Assembly (NCBI RefSeq): GCF_900115245.1
Contig: NZ_FOVT01000002.1
Span: 315,005 to 379,004, forward strand
Length of the DNA stretch: 64,000 bases
Direction of reading: 5' to 3'
From: Mesorhizobium sp. NFR06
GTDB taxonomy: Bacteria > Pseudomonadota > Alphaproteobacteria > Rhizobiales > Rhizobiaceae
Shown: positions 55,495-62,912 of the stretch, in pieces
Layout of the letters: each line of letters starts with the position of its first letter
Position numbering within the stretch: position 1 is the first letter of the stretch
Made by a program: the position numbers and the translations under genes
The notes under the pieces: generated by a model
Database searches by the model: none
The model's input: only the letters and a program-made list of their open reading frames with translations
Told to the model about the DNA's origin: nothing

Positions 55495-56260
55495 GCTCCA
55501 ATACACCGAGCGCATGTTGCGCGAGATGCTTGCCGAGGCCGAGGCGGCGGAGAAGGCCCTGGCCGATGAAGCAAGGGTCGCCAGGAGCAAAGCCGCGCGC
55601 GCCAAGACGGAGAAGGCGACGGCGCTGTTGAGGAGCAGCTCCAGGCCGCGACCGCCCGGGACATCGGCCGGGACCGCCGACGTGGCGCAAGCCAGCCGCG
55701 ATTCGTTGCTCGACGGACTTTTTCCCCGCGCCGAGTGGCCGCAGCCGCCAAAAGCCCAGTTCCCGCGCCTCGTCGACAGGAGCTCCGACCGCCGCAGCGA
55801 TGTCGTCATCGCCGCGCTCGGCATTACGCTCGGCCTGATCTGCGCATTGTTTCCCTGGTACATCTTCTTCAACCAGGAGCAGTTCGGCGTTCAGGCCATC
55901 AAATTCGGCGGCAGCGGCAGCAATTCCGGACGCGAGGGCGGTGGCATTGTCGCCCAACGCAGTGGACCGCTGACGGCCAAGGACATTCCCAATGCCGATA
56001 TCGACCTGCTTGCCACCGGGACGGTGCAGGACGATCCCGCGCCGCCACCCGGCGACCAGCCCTTCCCGGCCGCCCCTTCCGAATTCAAGATGGTGCATGT
56101 CGCTAATGGCCGCGCCATGATCGAGGACGATACCGGTCTGTGGCTCGTCCAGCGTGGCTCGGTGCTACCCGATTCCAGCCGCGTCGCCTCGATCGAGCAG
56201 CGCGGCGGCAAGTGGGTGATCGTCACCAGCACCGAAAAGGTGATCCAGCTCTCGAAGTAA
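55475..56260 (+). CDS. membrane protein of unknown function in flagellar cluster
   Basis: 261-aa protein not matching a family I know. Residues 5-55 are an Ala/Glu/Lys/Arg-rich coiled coil (ETELQYTERMLREMLAEAEA start), then a proline-rich linker, one transmembrane segment at about 110-132 (VVIAALGITLGLICALFPWYIF) and a periplasmic part (135-261) ending in a beta-rich domain (about 205-261, ANGRAMIEDDTGLWLVQRGS) similar in feel to PilP/SH3-like domains. It overlaps fliI by 20 bp and occupies the place of fliJ, but the membrane segment and length make it unlike FliJ. The following 86 bp separate it from flgB and probably hold the next promoter. Confidence 0.8.
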   Translation: MAIKETELQYTERMLREMLAEAEAAEKALADEARVARSKAARAKTEKATALLRSSSRPRPPGTSAGTADVAQASRDSLLDGLFPRAEWPQPPKAQFPRLVDRSSDRRSDVVIAALGITLGLICALFPWYIFFNQEQFGVQAIKFGGSGSNSGREGGGIVAQRSGPLTAKDIPNADIDLLATGTVQDDPAPPPGDQPFPAAPSEFKMVHVANGRAMIEDDTGLWLVQRGSVLPDSSRVASIEQRGGKWVIVTSTEKVIQLSK

Positions 56261-56285
56261 CAGCACCGGGCGCAGTAGCCCGACC

Positions 56286-56322
56286 CGCGCAAGGTCCGCG
56301 CAAGACTGGCCGCCTAGTCTTG
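56286..56322 (+). promoter_or_regulatory. direct repeat and stem-loop upstream of flgB
   Basis: CGCGCAAGG (56286-56294) and CGCGCAAGA (56297-56305) are direct repeats with an 11-bp period, followed by CAAGACT/AGTCTTG (56301-56307 and 56316-56322), an inverted repeat with an 8-nt loop. In the 86-bp gap before flgB, a candidate site for an OmpR-type flagellar regulator. Confidence 0.45.
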
Positions 56323-56346
56323 TGCTCACTTGCCCGGGAGATTCCC

Positions 56347-56727
56347 ATGGAACCCGTAAACCTTTTTGATCTCGCCACGCGGCAGTCGCAATGGCTGGCC
56401 GTGCGCCAGTCGGCGATTGCCTCCAACATCGCCAACGCCAACACGCCGGGCTACACGGCCAATGATGTCGAGCCGTTCGAGAAGGTCCTCGACCGGACCG
56501 CGGTGACGCTTGCCGCCACCCAGGCGGGCCATCTTGGCGCCGAAACGGCCAATGCCGGCTTCAACGTCAAGCCGGAGGAGGCCACCGGTTCGATCATGCC
56601 GTCGAAGAACACCGTGGTACTCGAGCAGGAGTTGATGAAGGCCGGCGAGGTCCGCCGCTCTTTCGAGCTCAACACGGCGATCGTCAAGGCTTTCCATTCG
56701 ATGATGACGATGGTGGTGAAGAGCTGA
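56347..56727 (+). CDS. flgB: flagellar proximal rod protein FlgB
   Basis: Rod protein, 126 aa. The signature [26 protein letters not shown] is the N-terminal basal-body domain (about residues 14-40, with [11 protein letters not shown] conserved). The C-terminal helix [22 protein letters not shown] matches the family. The ATG at 56347 has GGGAG nine bases upstream. First gene after the spacer, followed at 2 bp by flgC, then fliE: the standard proximal rod set, which together with FlgF and FliE forms the first rod segments. Confidence 0.93.
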   Translation: MEPVNLFDLATRQSQWLAVRQSAIASNIANANTPGYTANDVEPFEKVLDRTAVTLAATQAGHLGAETANAGFNVKPEEATGSIMPSKNTVVLEQELMKAGEVRRSFELNTAIVKAFHSMMTMVVKS

Positions 56728-56729
56728 CC

Positions 56730-57146
56730 ATGGACGCGCTGACAGCAGCCCTCAAAGTCGCGGCATCCGGCCTTGGCGCCCAGTCGGAGCGGCTGCGCGT
56801 GGTCTCGGAGAACCTCGCCAACGCCCAGTCGACCGGCAACACCCCCGGCGCCGATCCCTATCGTCGCAAGACGATCACCTTCCAGTCCGAGGTCGACCGC
56901 GCCACCGGCGGCTCGCTGGTGGAAGTCAGTTCGATCGCCCGCGATCCGTCGGATTTCCCGATCGAATTCCAGCCCGGCAACGAGGCCGCCAATGACAAAG
57001 GGTACGTCAAGATGCCCAACGTCAACACGTTGGTCGAAATGGCCGACATGAGCGAGGCGAACCGCTCCTATGAAGCCAACCTGCAGGTCATCAAGCAGGC
57101 TCGCGATCTGATTTCCATGACCATCGACCTGATGAGGAACCAGTAA
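56730..57146 (+). CDS. flgC: flagellar proximal rod protein FlgC
   Basis: Rod protein, 138 aa. The N-terminal signature [27 protein letters not shown] is typical (about residues 12-38), and the C-terminal domain includes [20 protein letters not shown]. Starts 2 bp after flgB and its stop overlaps the fliE start (TAATG). FlgC, FlgB and FlgF polymerise in the periplasm to make the proximal rod. Length and motifs agree with other rhizobial FlgC proteins. Confidence 0.93.
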   Translation: MDALTAALKVAASGLGAQSERLRVVSENLANAQSTGNTPGADPYRRKTITFQSEVDRATGGSLVEVSSIARDPSDFPIEFQPGNEAANDKGYVKMPNVNTLVEMADMSEANRSYEANLQVIKQARDLISMTIDLMRNQ

Positions 57147-57475
57147 TGATCGGCGGTATCGGGGCAATACAATTCAAAACGGCGGTCGATGGAGCGGAGT
57201 CGGCGTCACCGGGTCTGCTGCAGGGCGGCGTCGGAACGCAGGCCAGCGAAAGCGTCGGCAGCACCTTCGCCGAAGTTCTCAGCCATGCCGCGACGAAGAC
57301 CGTCAACACGCTGCAAGGCGCCGAACAGATGTCGATACAGGCCCTGAAGGGCGATGCCGATACGCGCCAGGTTGTCGATGCGGTGCTGAGCGCCCAGCAG
57401 GCGCTGCAAACGACCATCGCCATCCGCGACAAGGTCGTCTCGGCCTATCTCGAAATCAGTCGCATGAATATCTAG
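57146..57475 (+). CDS. fliE: flagellar hook-basal body complex protein FliE
   Basis: Small rod-MS ring adapter, 109 aa. Conserved C-terminal motif ARQ-like sequence DTRQVVDAVLSAQQALQTTIAIRDKVVSAYLEI is visible over residues 70-105. FliE is exported early and links the MS ring to the proximal rod. Its ATG overlaps the flgC stop, so translation is coupled. The N-terminal 40 residues are poorly conserved, as usual. A 9-bp gap leads to flgG. Confidence 0.9.
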   Translation: MIGGIGAIQFKTAVDGAESASPGLLQGGVGTQASESVGSTFAEVLSHAATKTVNTLQGAEQMSIQALKGDADTRQVVDAVLSAQQALQTTIAIRDKVVSAYLEISRMNI

Positions 57476-57484
57476 GACGGCATC

Positions 57485-58273
57485 ATGAAAGCGCTCGCCA
57501 TCGCCGCCACCGGCATGAACGCCCAGCAGACGAATCTGGAAGTCATCGCCAACAACATCGCCAACATCAACACTACCGGTTATAAGCGGGCGCGGGCCGA
57601 ATTCTCCGACCTGCTCTATCAGGTCGACCGCACTCAAGGGGTGCCCAACCGCTCCAACACCTCGCTGGTGCCGGAAGGCGTCTCGATCGGCCTCGGCGTC
57701 AAGACGACGGCGGTGCGCAACGTCCACACGCAAGGCGAACTGACCAGCACCGGCAACAGCTTCGACCTGGCGCTGACCGGCAGGGGCTGGTTCCAGATCG
57801 AGGGTGCCGACGGCGGCACGCTCTACACCCGCGCCGGCGCCTTCAACACCAACGCCACCGGCCAGTTGGTGACCGTCGACGGCGCCAGCGTCATTCCGGC
57901 GATTACCGTGCCGACCAACGCCGTGGAGGTGATCGTCAACAAGACCGGCCAGGTCTTTGCCCGCATCGACGGCCAGACCGACCTTCAGCTGCTCGGCCAA
58001 CTCCAGATCGTCAACTTCGCCAACGAGGCGGGCCTGGCGCCGCTCGGCGACAACCTCTTCCAGGAAACCTCGGCTTCGGGTCCGGCCAATGTCGGCGTTC
58101 CGGGCGATCCTGGCTTCGCCACCATCCAGCAAGGCTATCTGGAATCATCCAACGTCGATCCGGTGAAGGAAATCACCGAGCTGATCTCGGCGCAGCGCGC
58201 TTACGAAATGAACTCCAAGGTCATCCAGGCCGCCGACGACATGGCCTCGGTGGTCTCCAAGAACATCAGATAA
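57485..58273 (+). CDS. flgG: flagellar distal rod protein FlgG
   Basis: Distal rod protein, 262 aa. N-terminal basal-body signature [33 protein letters not shown] (about residues 6-38, [13 protein letters not shown] core) and the C-terminal [27 protein letters not shown]. It assembles on the proximal rod before P- and L-ring formation. Follows fliE by 9 bp, ahead of flgA and flgI in the same unit. Confidence 0.95.
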   Translation: MKALAIAATGMNAQQTNLEVIANNIANINTTGYKRARAEFSDLLYQVDRTQGVPNRSNTSLVPEGVSIGLGVKTTAVRNVHTQGELTSTGNSFDLALTGRGWFQIEGADGGTLYTRAGAFNTNATGQLVTVDGASVIPAITVPTNAVEVIVNKTGQVFARIDGQTDLQLLGQLQIVNFANEAGLAPLGDNLFQETSASGPANVGVPGDPGFATIQQGYLESSNVDPVKEITELISAQRAYEMNSKVIQAADDMASVVSKNIR

Positions 58274-58279
58274 CGGACG

Positions 58280-58804
58280 ATGGCGATGCCGATCTCCTGC
58301 CAAGCATTCCGCCGCGCCGCGCTGGCCATCGCGCTGATGGCCGGCGGCATGCCGGCGTTTGCGCAGGAGACCTCCGGTCACTCGGCAACCGAGATCGCCG
58401 CCGGCCGGGCTGTCGGCGAGGCCGTGCTGATCCCCAACCGGGTCATCTATCCCGGCGAGACCATCGAGCCCGCTGCGCTCAAGCAGGTGACGCTAATCCC
58501 CGGCAAGCACAAGCCGGATGGCATGGCGACCAGCTCCGAGGAACTCGCGGGCAAGGTCGCCAAGCGCACGCTGCTGCCCGGCCGCTACATTCCCGTCGCC
58601 GCCGTCCGCGACGCCTGGCTGGTCGAGCAGGGAGCTTCCGTGCAGGTCTATTTCACCGCCGGCGCGCTGACCATTTCGGCGGCCGGCGTCACGCTGCAGC
58701 CGGGTGCTGCCGGCGACCAGATCAAGATCCGCAACATCGACAGCGGCAAGATCATTTCCGGCACGGTCATGGCCGACGGCACCATCAAGGTCGGCGCTTC
58801 GTGA
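58280..58804 (+). CDS. flgA: flagellar P-ring assembly protein FlgA
   Basis: Periplasmic chaperone for P-ring assembly, 174 aa. Signal peptide at residues 1-29 (hydrophobic core LAIALMAGGMPAFA, cleavage after AFA). The SAF domain is at about 30-110 and beta-rich C-terminal half carries KIISGTVMADGTIKV, typical of FlgA. Start at 58280 or 58286 (MPISCQ). Ends at the overlapping flgI start. Its role is to guide FlgI polymerisation around the rod. Confidence 0.9.
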   Translation: MAMPISCQAFRRAALAIALMAGGMPAFAQETSGHSATEIAAGRAVGEAVLIPNRVIYPGETIEPAALKQVTLIPGKHKPDGMATSSEELAGKVAKRTLLPGRYIPVAAVRDAWLVEQGASVQVYFTAGALTISAAGVTLQPGAAGDQIKIRNIDSGKIISGTVMADGTIKVGAS

Positions 58805-60042
58805 TGCGCGTGCTTGTCCTTCTGCTGAGCGCCGCCATCGGCCTTCAACCAGCATTGGCGGATGGGCTGACGCCCAAGGCCAAGCGCGAGCTGGCCCAGA
58901 AAAACGGCGGCGTCTACGACGACCCCGAATACGATCCTGCCACCACCCAGCGCATGTTTCGCGTTTCCACCGGGCCAAGCACCTTGCCGCCGGGCCAGGT
59001 CGCCGCGCGCATCAAGGACATCGCCCAGCTGCAGAGCGCGCGCGACAACCAGCTGGTCGGCTACGGCCTGGTCATCGGCCTCGCCGGCACCGGCGACAGC
59101 CTGCGCAACTCGCCCTTCACCGAACAATCGATCCGCGCCATGCTGGAGAACCTCGGCATCGCCACCGAAGGCGGCAGCGCGCGAGCCAAGAACGTGGCCG
59201 CGGTCATCGTCACCGCCAACATGCCGCCCTTCGTCCAGTCGGGCAGCCGCATCGACATCGACGTCTCCTCGATGGGCGATGCCACCTCGCTTGCCGGCGG
59301 CACGCTGGTGATGACGCCGTTGAAGGCGGCCGATGGCGAGATCTATGCCGTCGGTCAAGGCTCGGTGATCGTCGGCGGCTTCACCGCCCAAGGCCAGGCC
59401 GAGCAGCTGACGCAAGGCGTGCCGACCGCCGGCCGTGTGCCCAACGGCGCCATCGTCGAGCGCTCGGTGCCGGCCGAGTTCGATGATCAGAGCGTGCTGA
59501 CGCTGCAACTGCGCAATCCCGATTTCTCGACCGCCATCCGCATCGCCGATGCCGTCAACGACTACACCTCGCAACGCTTCGGCGTGCGGGTCGCCGCGGA
59601 GCGCGATGCCCGTACCGTGCAGATCAGGCGACCGAAGAATGTCTCCGCGGCACGCTTCTATGCCGAGATCGAAAATCTGGTCGTCGAGTCGGACGCCCCT
59701 GCCCGCGTCGTCATCGACGAGCGTACCGGAACCATCGTCATCGGCAGCAATGTCAGGATCTCGCGCGTGGCGATCAGCCATGGCACCCTCACCGTGCGGA
59801 TCACCGAAGCGCCGAAGGTGGTCCAGCCGGAGCCCTTCTCCAGGGGCCGGACCGCGATCGAGCCTTTCACCGCCATCGAAGCGAGCCGGCCCGACGCGCG
59901 CGTTGCCGTGCTCGACGGCCCCGACCTCGAGACGCTCGTTTCAGGCCTCAACCGCCTCGGCGTGAAGCCCGACGGCATCATCGCCATCCTTCAGGGCATC
60001 AAATCGGCCGGCGCCCTGCAGGCCGACCTGGTTCTCCAATAG
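58804..60042 (+). CDS. flgI: flagellar P-ring protein FlgI
   Basis: P-ring subunit, 412 aa. Signal peptide at 1-19 (MRVLVLLLSAAIGLQPALAD). The conserved core starts with ARIKDIAQLQSARDNQLVGYGLV near residue 67. The ~45 residues between signal peptide and core are longer than in typical FlgI (about 370 aa), so this protein carries an N-terminal insertion. VVGLAGTGDS-like VIGLAGTGDS and SSMGDATSLAGGTLVMTPL are standard landmarks. The ATG overlaps the flgA stop (GTGATG). Confidence 0.93.
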   Translation: MRVLVLLLSAAIGLQPALADGLTPKAKRELAQKNGGVYDDPEYDPATTQRMFRVSTGPSTLPPGQVAARIKDIAQLQSARDNQLVGYGLVIGLAGTGDSLRNSPFTEQSIRAMLENLGIATEGGSARAKNVAAVIVTANMPPFVQSGSRIDIDVSSMGDATSLAGGTLVMTPLKAADGEIYAVGQGSVIVGGFTAQGQAEQLTQGVPTAGRVPNGAIVERSVPAEFDDQSVLTLQLRNPDFSTAIRIADAVNDYTSQRFGVRVAAERDARTVQIRRPKNVSAARFYAEIENLVVESDAPARVVIDERTGTIVIGSNVRISRVAISHGTLTVRITEAPKVVQPEPFSRGRTAIEPFTAIEASRPDARVAVLDGPDLETLVSGLNRLGVKPDGIIAILQGIKSAGALQADLVLQ

Positions 60043-60050
60043 GCAAGCCG

Positions 60051-60656
60051 ATGACCGCACTTCTCTCCCCCAAGACACGCCGCCTCCTCACGATGATGGC
60101 CGCCGCGGCGACTGCCGCGTATCTTGGCAGCGCAACTGTCGGCGCGGAGGAAGTTCGGCAGGTTCTGCCCGGCGGACAGGCGCCGCTCGAGTCGGCCCAG
60201 TTTTCACGCGTGAAGGAGCCTGTTCAGCCGGCTGCGGTCGCAGGCGAAAAGGCGCCTGACGAAAGCGAGATCCAGCGCTTCTGCTCCAACATCGCGGACG
60301 CCGCGCGCGACCGTCGCTACGCCCTTCAGGCCGAGGAATTGAAGCAGCTGCAGGCCGGTATCGACGAGCGCATGAAAGCGCTGGAGGCAAAGCGGGCCGA
60401 ATACGAAGAATGGCTGAAACGCCGCGAAGTGTTCCTGGCGCGCGCGGAGGACGGCGTCGTCAAGATCTATGCCGGCATGAAGCCGGACGCCGCCGCCGAA
60501 CGGCTGGCAATGGTCAATGCCGAGCTTGCGGCGGCCATTTTGATGAAGCTCGATTCGCGCAAGGCCGGCGTCATCCTGAACGAAATGGACCAGAAGGCGG
60601 CGGCGACGCTCACCGGCATCATGGCCAGCGCGGCGCGAAGGGTTGATCCGTCATGA
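60051..60656 (+). CDS. motE: MotE-like flagellar chaperone
   Basis: 201-aa protein of the MotE family: a signal peptide (residues about 10-32, MMAAAATAAYLGSATVGA) then a long coiled coil (about 95-130, LQAEELKQLQAGIDERMKAL) and a C-terminal helical domain (NAELAAAILMKLDSRKAGVI). In rhizobia MotE acts in the periplasm as chaperone of MotC, which controls motor speed. Located between flgI and flgH, as in other rhizobial clusters. Its stop overlaps the start of flgH. Confidence 0.88.
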   Translation: MTALLSPKTRRLLTMMAAAATAAYLGSATVGAEEVRQVLPGGQAPLESAQFSRVKEPVQPAAVAGEKAPDESEIQRFCSNIADAARDRRYALQAEELKQLQAGIDERMKALEAKRAEYEEWLKRREVFLARAEDGVVKIYAGMKPDAAAERLAMVNAELAAAILMKLDSRKAGVILNEMDQKAAATLTGIMASAARRVDPS

Positions 60657-61357
60657 AGTTGAAGGTGCTCGTTCTGGTCTCTGCCGCGGCGCTGTCCGGC
60701 TGCGGGACCAATTTCAAGGAAATCGGCAGGGAGCCCGCTCTGTCGCCGGTTGGTTCCGGTATCGGCGAAGGCGGTCCCGGCCCTTACAGCTACCCCGAGC
60801 CGCCGGCGGCGCGGCCCAGGAAATTCTCGCTGTGGGATGACCGCCAGAGCCGGCTCTTCACCGATCCGCGCGCGCTGCGCGCCGGCGACATCCTGACCGT
60901 CAACATCAAGCTCAACGACAAAGCCAACTTCAAGAACCAGAACGACAGGAGCCGCACAGCTGCCCGCAAGCTCGGCTATGACGTCACGCTCGGATGGGAC
61001 GGCAGAAGCACCAGCGGCAAGGGCGACGCCGGCTTGAGCTCCAGCACCGAGACCAACGCCGACGGCGAGATCAAGCGCTCGGAAAACCTCGAACTCAACG
61101 TCGCGGCTGTCGTCACCGATGTCCTGCCCAACGGCAATCTGATGATCAGGGGCTCGCAGGAGGTCCGTGTCAACTACGAGCTTCGGGTCCTCACCATCGC
61201 CGGCATGGTGCGTCCGTCCGACATCGGCGCGGAGAACACCATCCCCTATGAGCGCATCGCCGAGGCACGCATCTCCTATGGCGGCCGTGGCCGCGTGAGC
61301 GAGGTCCAGCAGCCGGCCTATGGCCAGCAGATCCTCGATCAGGTTCTTCCTTTCTAG
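60653..61357 (+). CDS. flgH: flagellar L-ring lipoprotein FlgH
   Basis: Outer-membrane L-ring lipoprotein, 234 aa. The lipobox LSGCG (Cys19) marks lipidation; the N-terminus is a lipoprotein signal (VLVLVSAAALSGC). Core motifs include SLWDDRQSRLFTDPRALRAGDILTV and the end IPYERIAEARISYGGRGRVSEVQQPAYGQQILDQVLPF. Overlaps motE by 4 bp. Forms the L ring with FlgI's P ring. Confidence 0.95.
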   Translation: MKLKVLVLVSAAALSGCGTNFKEIGREPALSPVGSGIGEGGPGPYSYPEPPAARPRKFSLWDDRQSRLFTDPRALRAGDILTVNIKLNDKANFKNQNDRSRTAARKLGYDVTLGWDGRSTSGKGDAGLSSSTETNADGEIKRSENLELNVAAVVTDVLPNGNLMIRGSQEVRVNYELRVLTIAGMVRPSDIGAENTIPYERIAEARISYGGRGRVSEVQQPAYGQQILDQVLPF

Positions 61358-61375
61358 GGCCGGGAGAGCGAAGCC

Positions 61376-61870
61376 GTGGCGAATGTCGAGCAGGCACAGC
61401 CCAGGAAGGGCCCTTCACTGGTGATCCAGCTCGCCATGCTGCTGGTCGTGACGGCTGCCGCCGTTGGCATGGGCTGGGTGTCCGGCGGCTATCTCAAGCA
61501 AGGCGAAACACCGGCGCCGGTGCCCGCGGCGTTGGAAAACGGCGGCACCGCGGAAAAGTCTGCCGAAGCTGGCAAACAGGCCGTCGGGCCGACGCTGGTT
61601 CAGCTGGCGCCGATAACCACCAATCTCGCATCGCCGTCGGAGGTCTGGATCCGGCTGGAGGCATCGCTGCTCTACGATGCTCCCCAACCGCCGGAGATGA
61701 CCGAGCAGATCCACCAGGATCTGCTGGCTTACGTGCGCACGATCAAGCTGCATCAGATCGAAGGCGCCAGCGGCTACCAGCATCTCAAGGCCGATCTCGA
61801 CGAGCGCGCGGCGCTGCGCAGCGGCGGCCACGTCAAACAGGTTCTCGTCAGGACGATGCTGCTCGAATGA
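61376..61870 (+). CDS. fliL: flagellar basal body-associated protein FliL
   Basis: Single-pass inner-membrane protein, 164 aa. GTG start at 61376 with GGGAGAG upstream. Transmembrane helix about residues 18-37 (IQLAMLLVVTAAAVGMGWVSGG) after a short cytoplasmic tail, then a periplasmic domain with LAPITTNLASPSEVWIRLEASLLY and the end HVKQVLVRTMLLE. FliL sits near the stator and affects motor torque and swarming. Its stop overlaps the fliP start by 4 bp. Confidence 0.92.
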   Translation: MANVEQAQPRKGPSLVIQLAMLLVVTAAAVGMGWVSGGYLKQGETPAPVPAALENGGTAEKSAEAGKQAVGPTLVQLAPITTNLASPSEVWIRLEASLLYDAPQPPEMTEQIHQDLLAYVRTIKLHQIEGASGYQHLKADLDERAALRSGGHVKQVLVRTMLLE

Positions 61871-62598
61871 GAAAGTTCCTCATAGCCACGGCGCTCATCG
61901 TCGTCACCACGTCCGTCGCGGCGGCCCAGCAGCTCGATCTTGGCGGCATCGGCAAGGCCGACGGCACCACCGTCGGCTATCTGATCCAGATGTTCGGCCT
62001 GCTCACCGTGCTTTCGGTGGCGCCGGGGCTTCTCATCATGGTGACGAGCTTCACCCGCTTCGTCATCGCCTTCTCGATCCTGCGCGCCGGGATCGGCCTG
62101 CAGTCGACGCCGGCCAACCTGATCCTGATCTCGCTGTCGCTGTTCATGACCTTCTATGTCATGGCGCCGACTTTCGACCAGGCCTGGAATACCGGCGTGA
62201 AGCCGCTGATGGACAACCAGATTACCCAGGGCGAGGCGTTCGAGAAGATCTCCGGCCCGTTCCGCGACTTCATGCTGCACAATGTGCGCGACAAGGATTT
62301 CGACCTCTTCGCCGACCTCGCCCGCGAGCGCGGCCAGACCGTCTCGCGCGAGACCGTCGACCTGCGCATCCTGGTGCCTGCGTTCATGATCTCGGAAATC
62401 CGGCGCGGCTTCGAGATCGGCTTCCTCATCGTTTTGCCGTTCCTCGTCATCGACCTGATCGTCGCCACCGTCACCATGGCCATGGGCATGATGATGCTGC
62501 CGCCGACGGTCGTATCGCTGCCGTTCAAGATCCTGTTCTTCGTGCTGATCGACGGCTGGAACCTTCTGGTTGGCAGCCTGGTGCGCTCCTTCACGTAG
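61867..62598 (+). CDS. fliP: flagellar export gate protein FliP
   Basis: Core membrane subunit of the export gate, 243 aa. Cleavable signal peptide (MRKFLIATALIVVTTSVAAA), then four transmembrane segments. The conserved TSFTRFVIAFSILRAGIGLQ and AFMISEIRRGFEIGFLIVLPF are family hallmarks. Last gene of the plus-strand unit; the stop lies within a stem-loop at 62596-62635. Confidence 0.95.
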   Translation: MRKFLIATALIVVTTSVAAAQQLDLGGIGKADGTTVGYLIQMFGLLTVLSVAPGLLIMVTSFTRFVIAFSILRAGIGLQSTPANLILISLSLFMTFYVMAPTFDQAWNTGVKPLMDNQITQGEAFEKISGPFRDFMLHNVRDKDFDLFADLARERGQTVSRETVDLRILVPAFMISEIRRGFEIGFLIVLPFLVIDLIVATVTMAMGMMMLPPTVVSLPFKILFFVLIDGWNLLVGSLVRSFT

Positions 62599-62635
62599 AG
62601 CGTTCCCCGTTTCGCGGCAACGGCGAACCGCTCTA
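62596..62635 (+). terminator. stem-loop at the end of the flagellar operon
   Basis: Long imperfect hairpin TAGAGCG...CGCTCTA with an inner CCGTT/AACGG stem; begins inside the fliP stop codon. Followed by CTTTCTT, not a clear T-run. Candidate transcription terminator. Confidence 0.5.
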
Positions 62636-62647
62636 CTTTCTTCCATT

Positions 62648-62697
62648 GACGCAATTCCGGACGGAAAACCGTTTGACACTTTTCCTGGAATTGCTCT
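62648..62697. repeat. rhizobial palindromic short repeat
   Basis: GCAATTCC (62651-62658) and GGAATTGC (62687-62694) enclose a GGAAAACC...TTTTCC inner part; the sequence matches the widespread AGCAATTCCAGGAAAAGTG-type element of rhizobial intergenic regions, here in inverse orientation. Confidence 0.6.
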
Positions 62698-62785
62698 GAC
62701 GCCGCAAAAGACCCAGCGCCATGCTGGCTCGAATTTTAGGCAATATATTTTCGATTAACCCTGCGATTTAGCTGTTTGGTAGGGA

Positions 62786-62802
62786 CTGGCCCGCATATTG
62801 CT
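62786..62802 (+). promoter_or_regulatory. sigma-54-like promoter of flaA
   Basis: CTGGCCCG-CATA-TTGCT fits the -24/-12 consensus (TTGGCACG-N4-TTGCW) with GG and GC exactly 10 nt apart. Predicted transcript start near 62813, leaving a ~100-nt 5' UTR that includes the stem-loop at 62856-62876. Confidence 0.6.
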
Positions 62803-62855
62803 CGCAGATGGCGGGTGATCGGGTTTCAGAGATCATTGGCATGATGCCGCACCGT

Positions 62856-62876
62856 CATACCGGACATGCCGGTATG
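62856..62876 (+). promoter_or_regulatory. 5' UTR stem-loop before flaA
   Basis: Perfect 8-bp inverted repeat CATACCGG-ACATG-CCGGTATG, 36 nt before the flagellin ATG. Possible mRNA stability or translational-control element, as known for flagellin mRNAs in alphaproteobacteria bound by FlbT. Confidence 0.55.
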
Positions 62877-62912
62877 TCAAAAAAATCCGTGTAAAAATAA
62901 GGTACGAGTACC

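Larger units (their letters stand above)
62599..62912 (+). other. intergenic region upstream of flagellin gene
   Basis: 314 bp without a gene. Holds the fliP-end hairpin, a rhizobial palindromic repeat (62648-62697), the sigma-54-like promoter (62786-62802) and the 5' UTR stem-loop (62856-62876). Confidence 0.6.

Noticed and set aside
54061..55872. 603-codon minus-strand frame opposite fliI
   Set aside because: FliI on the plus strand has full ATPase motifs and fits the operon; the antisense frame does not.
55475..56260. FliJ
   Set aside because: Position fits, but a transmembrane segment, 261-aa length and beta-rich C-terminus do not.
62755..62769. CtrA site upstream of flaA
   Set aside because: TTAA-CCCTGCG-ATTT matches only one half-site; too degenerate to call, unlike the full site at 63943.
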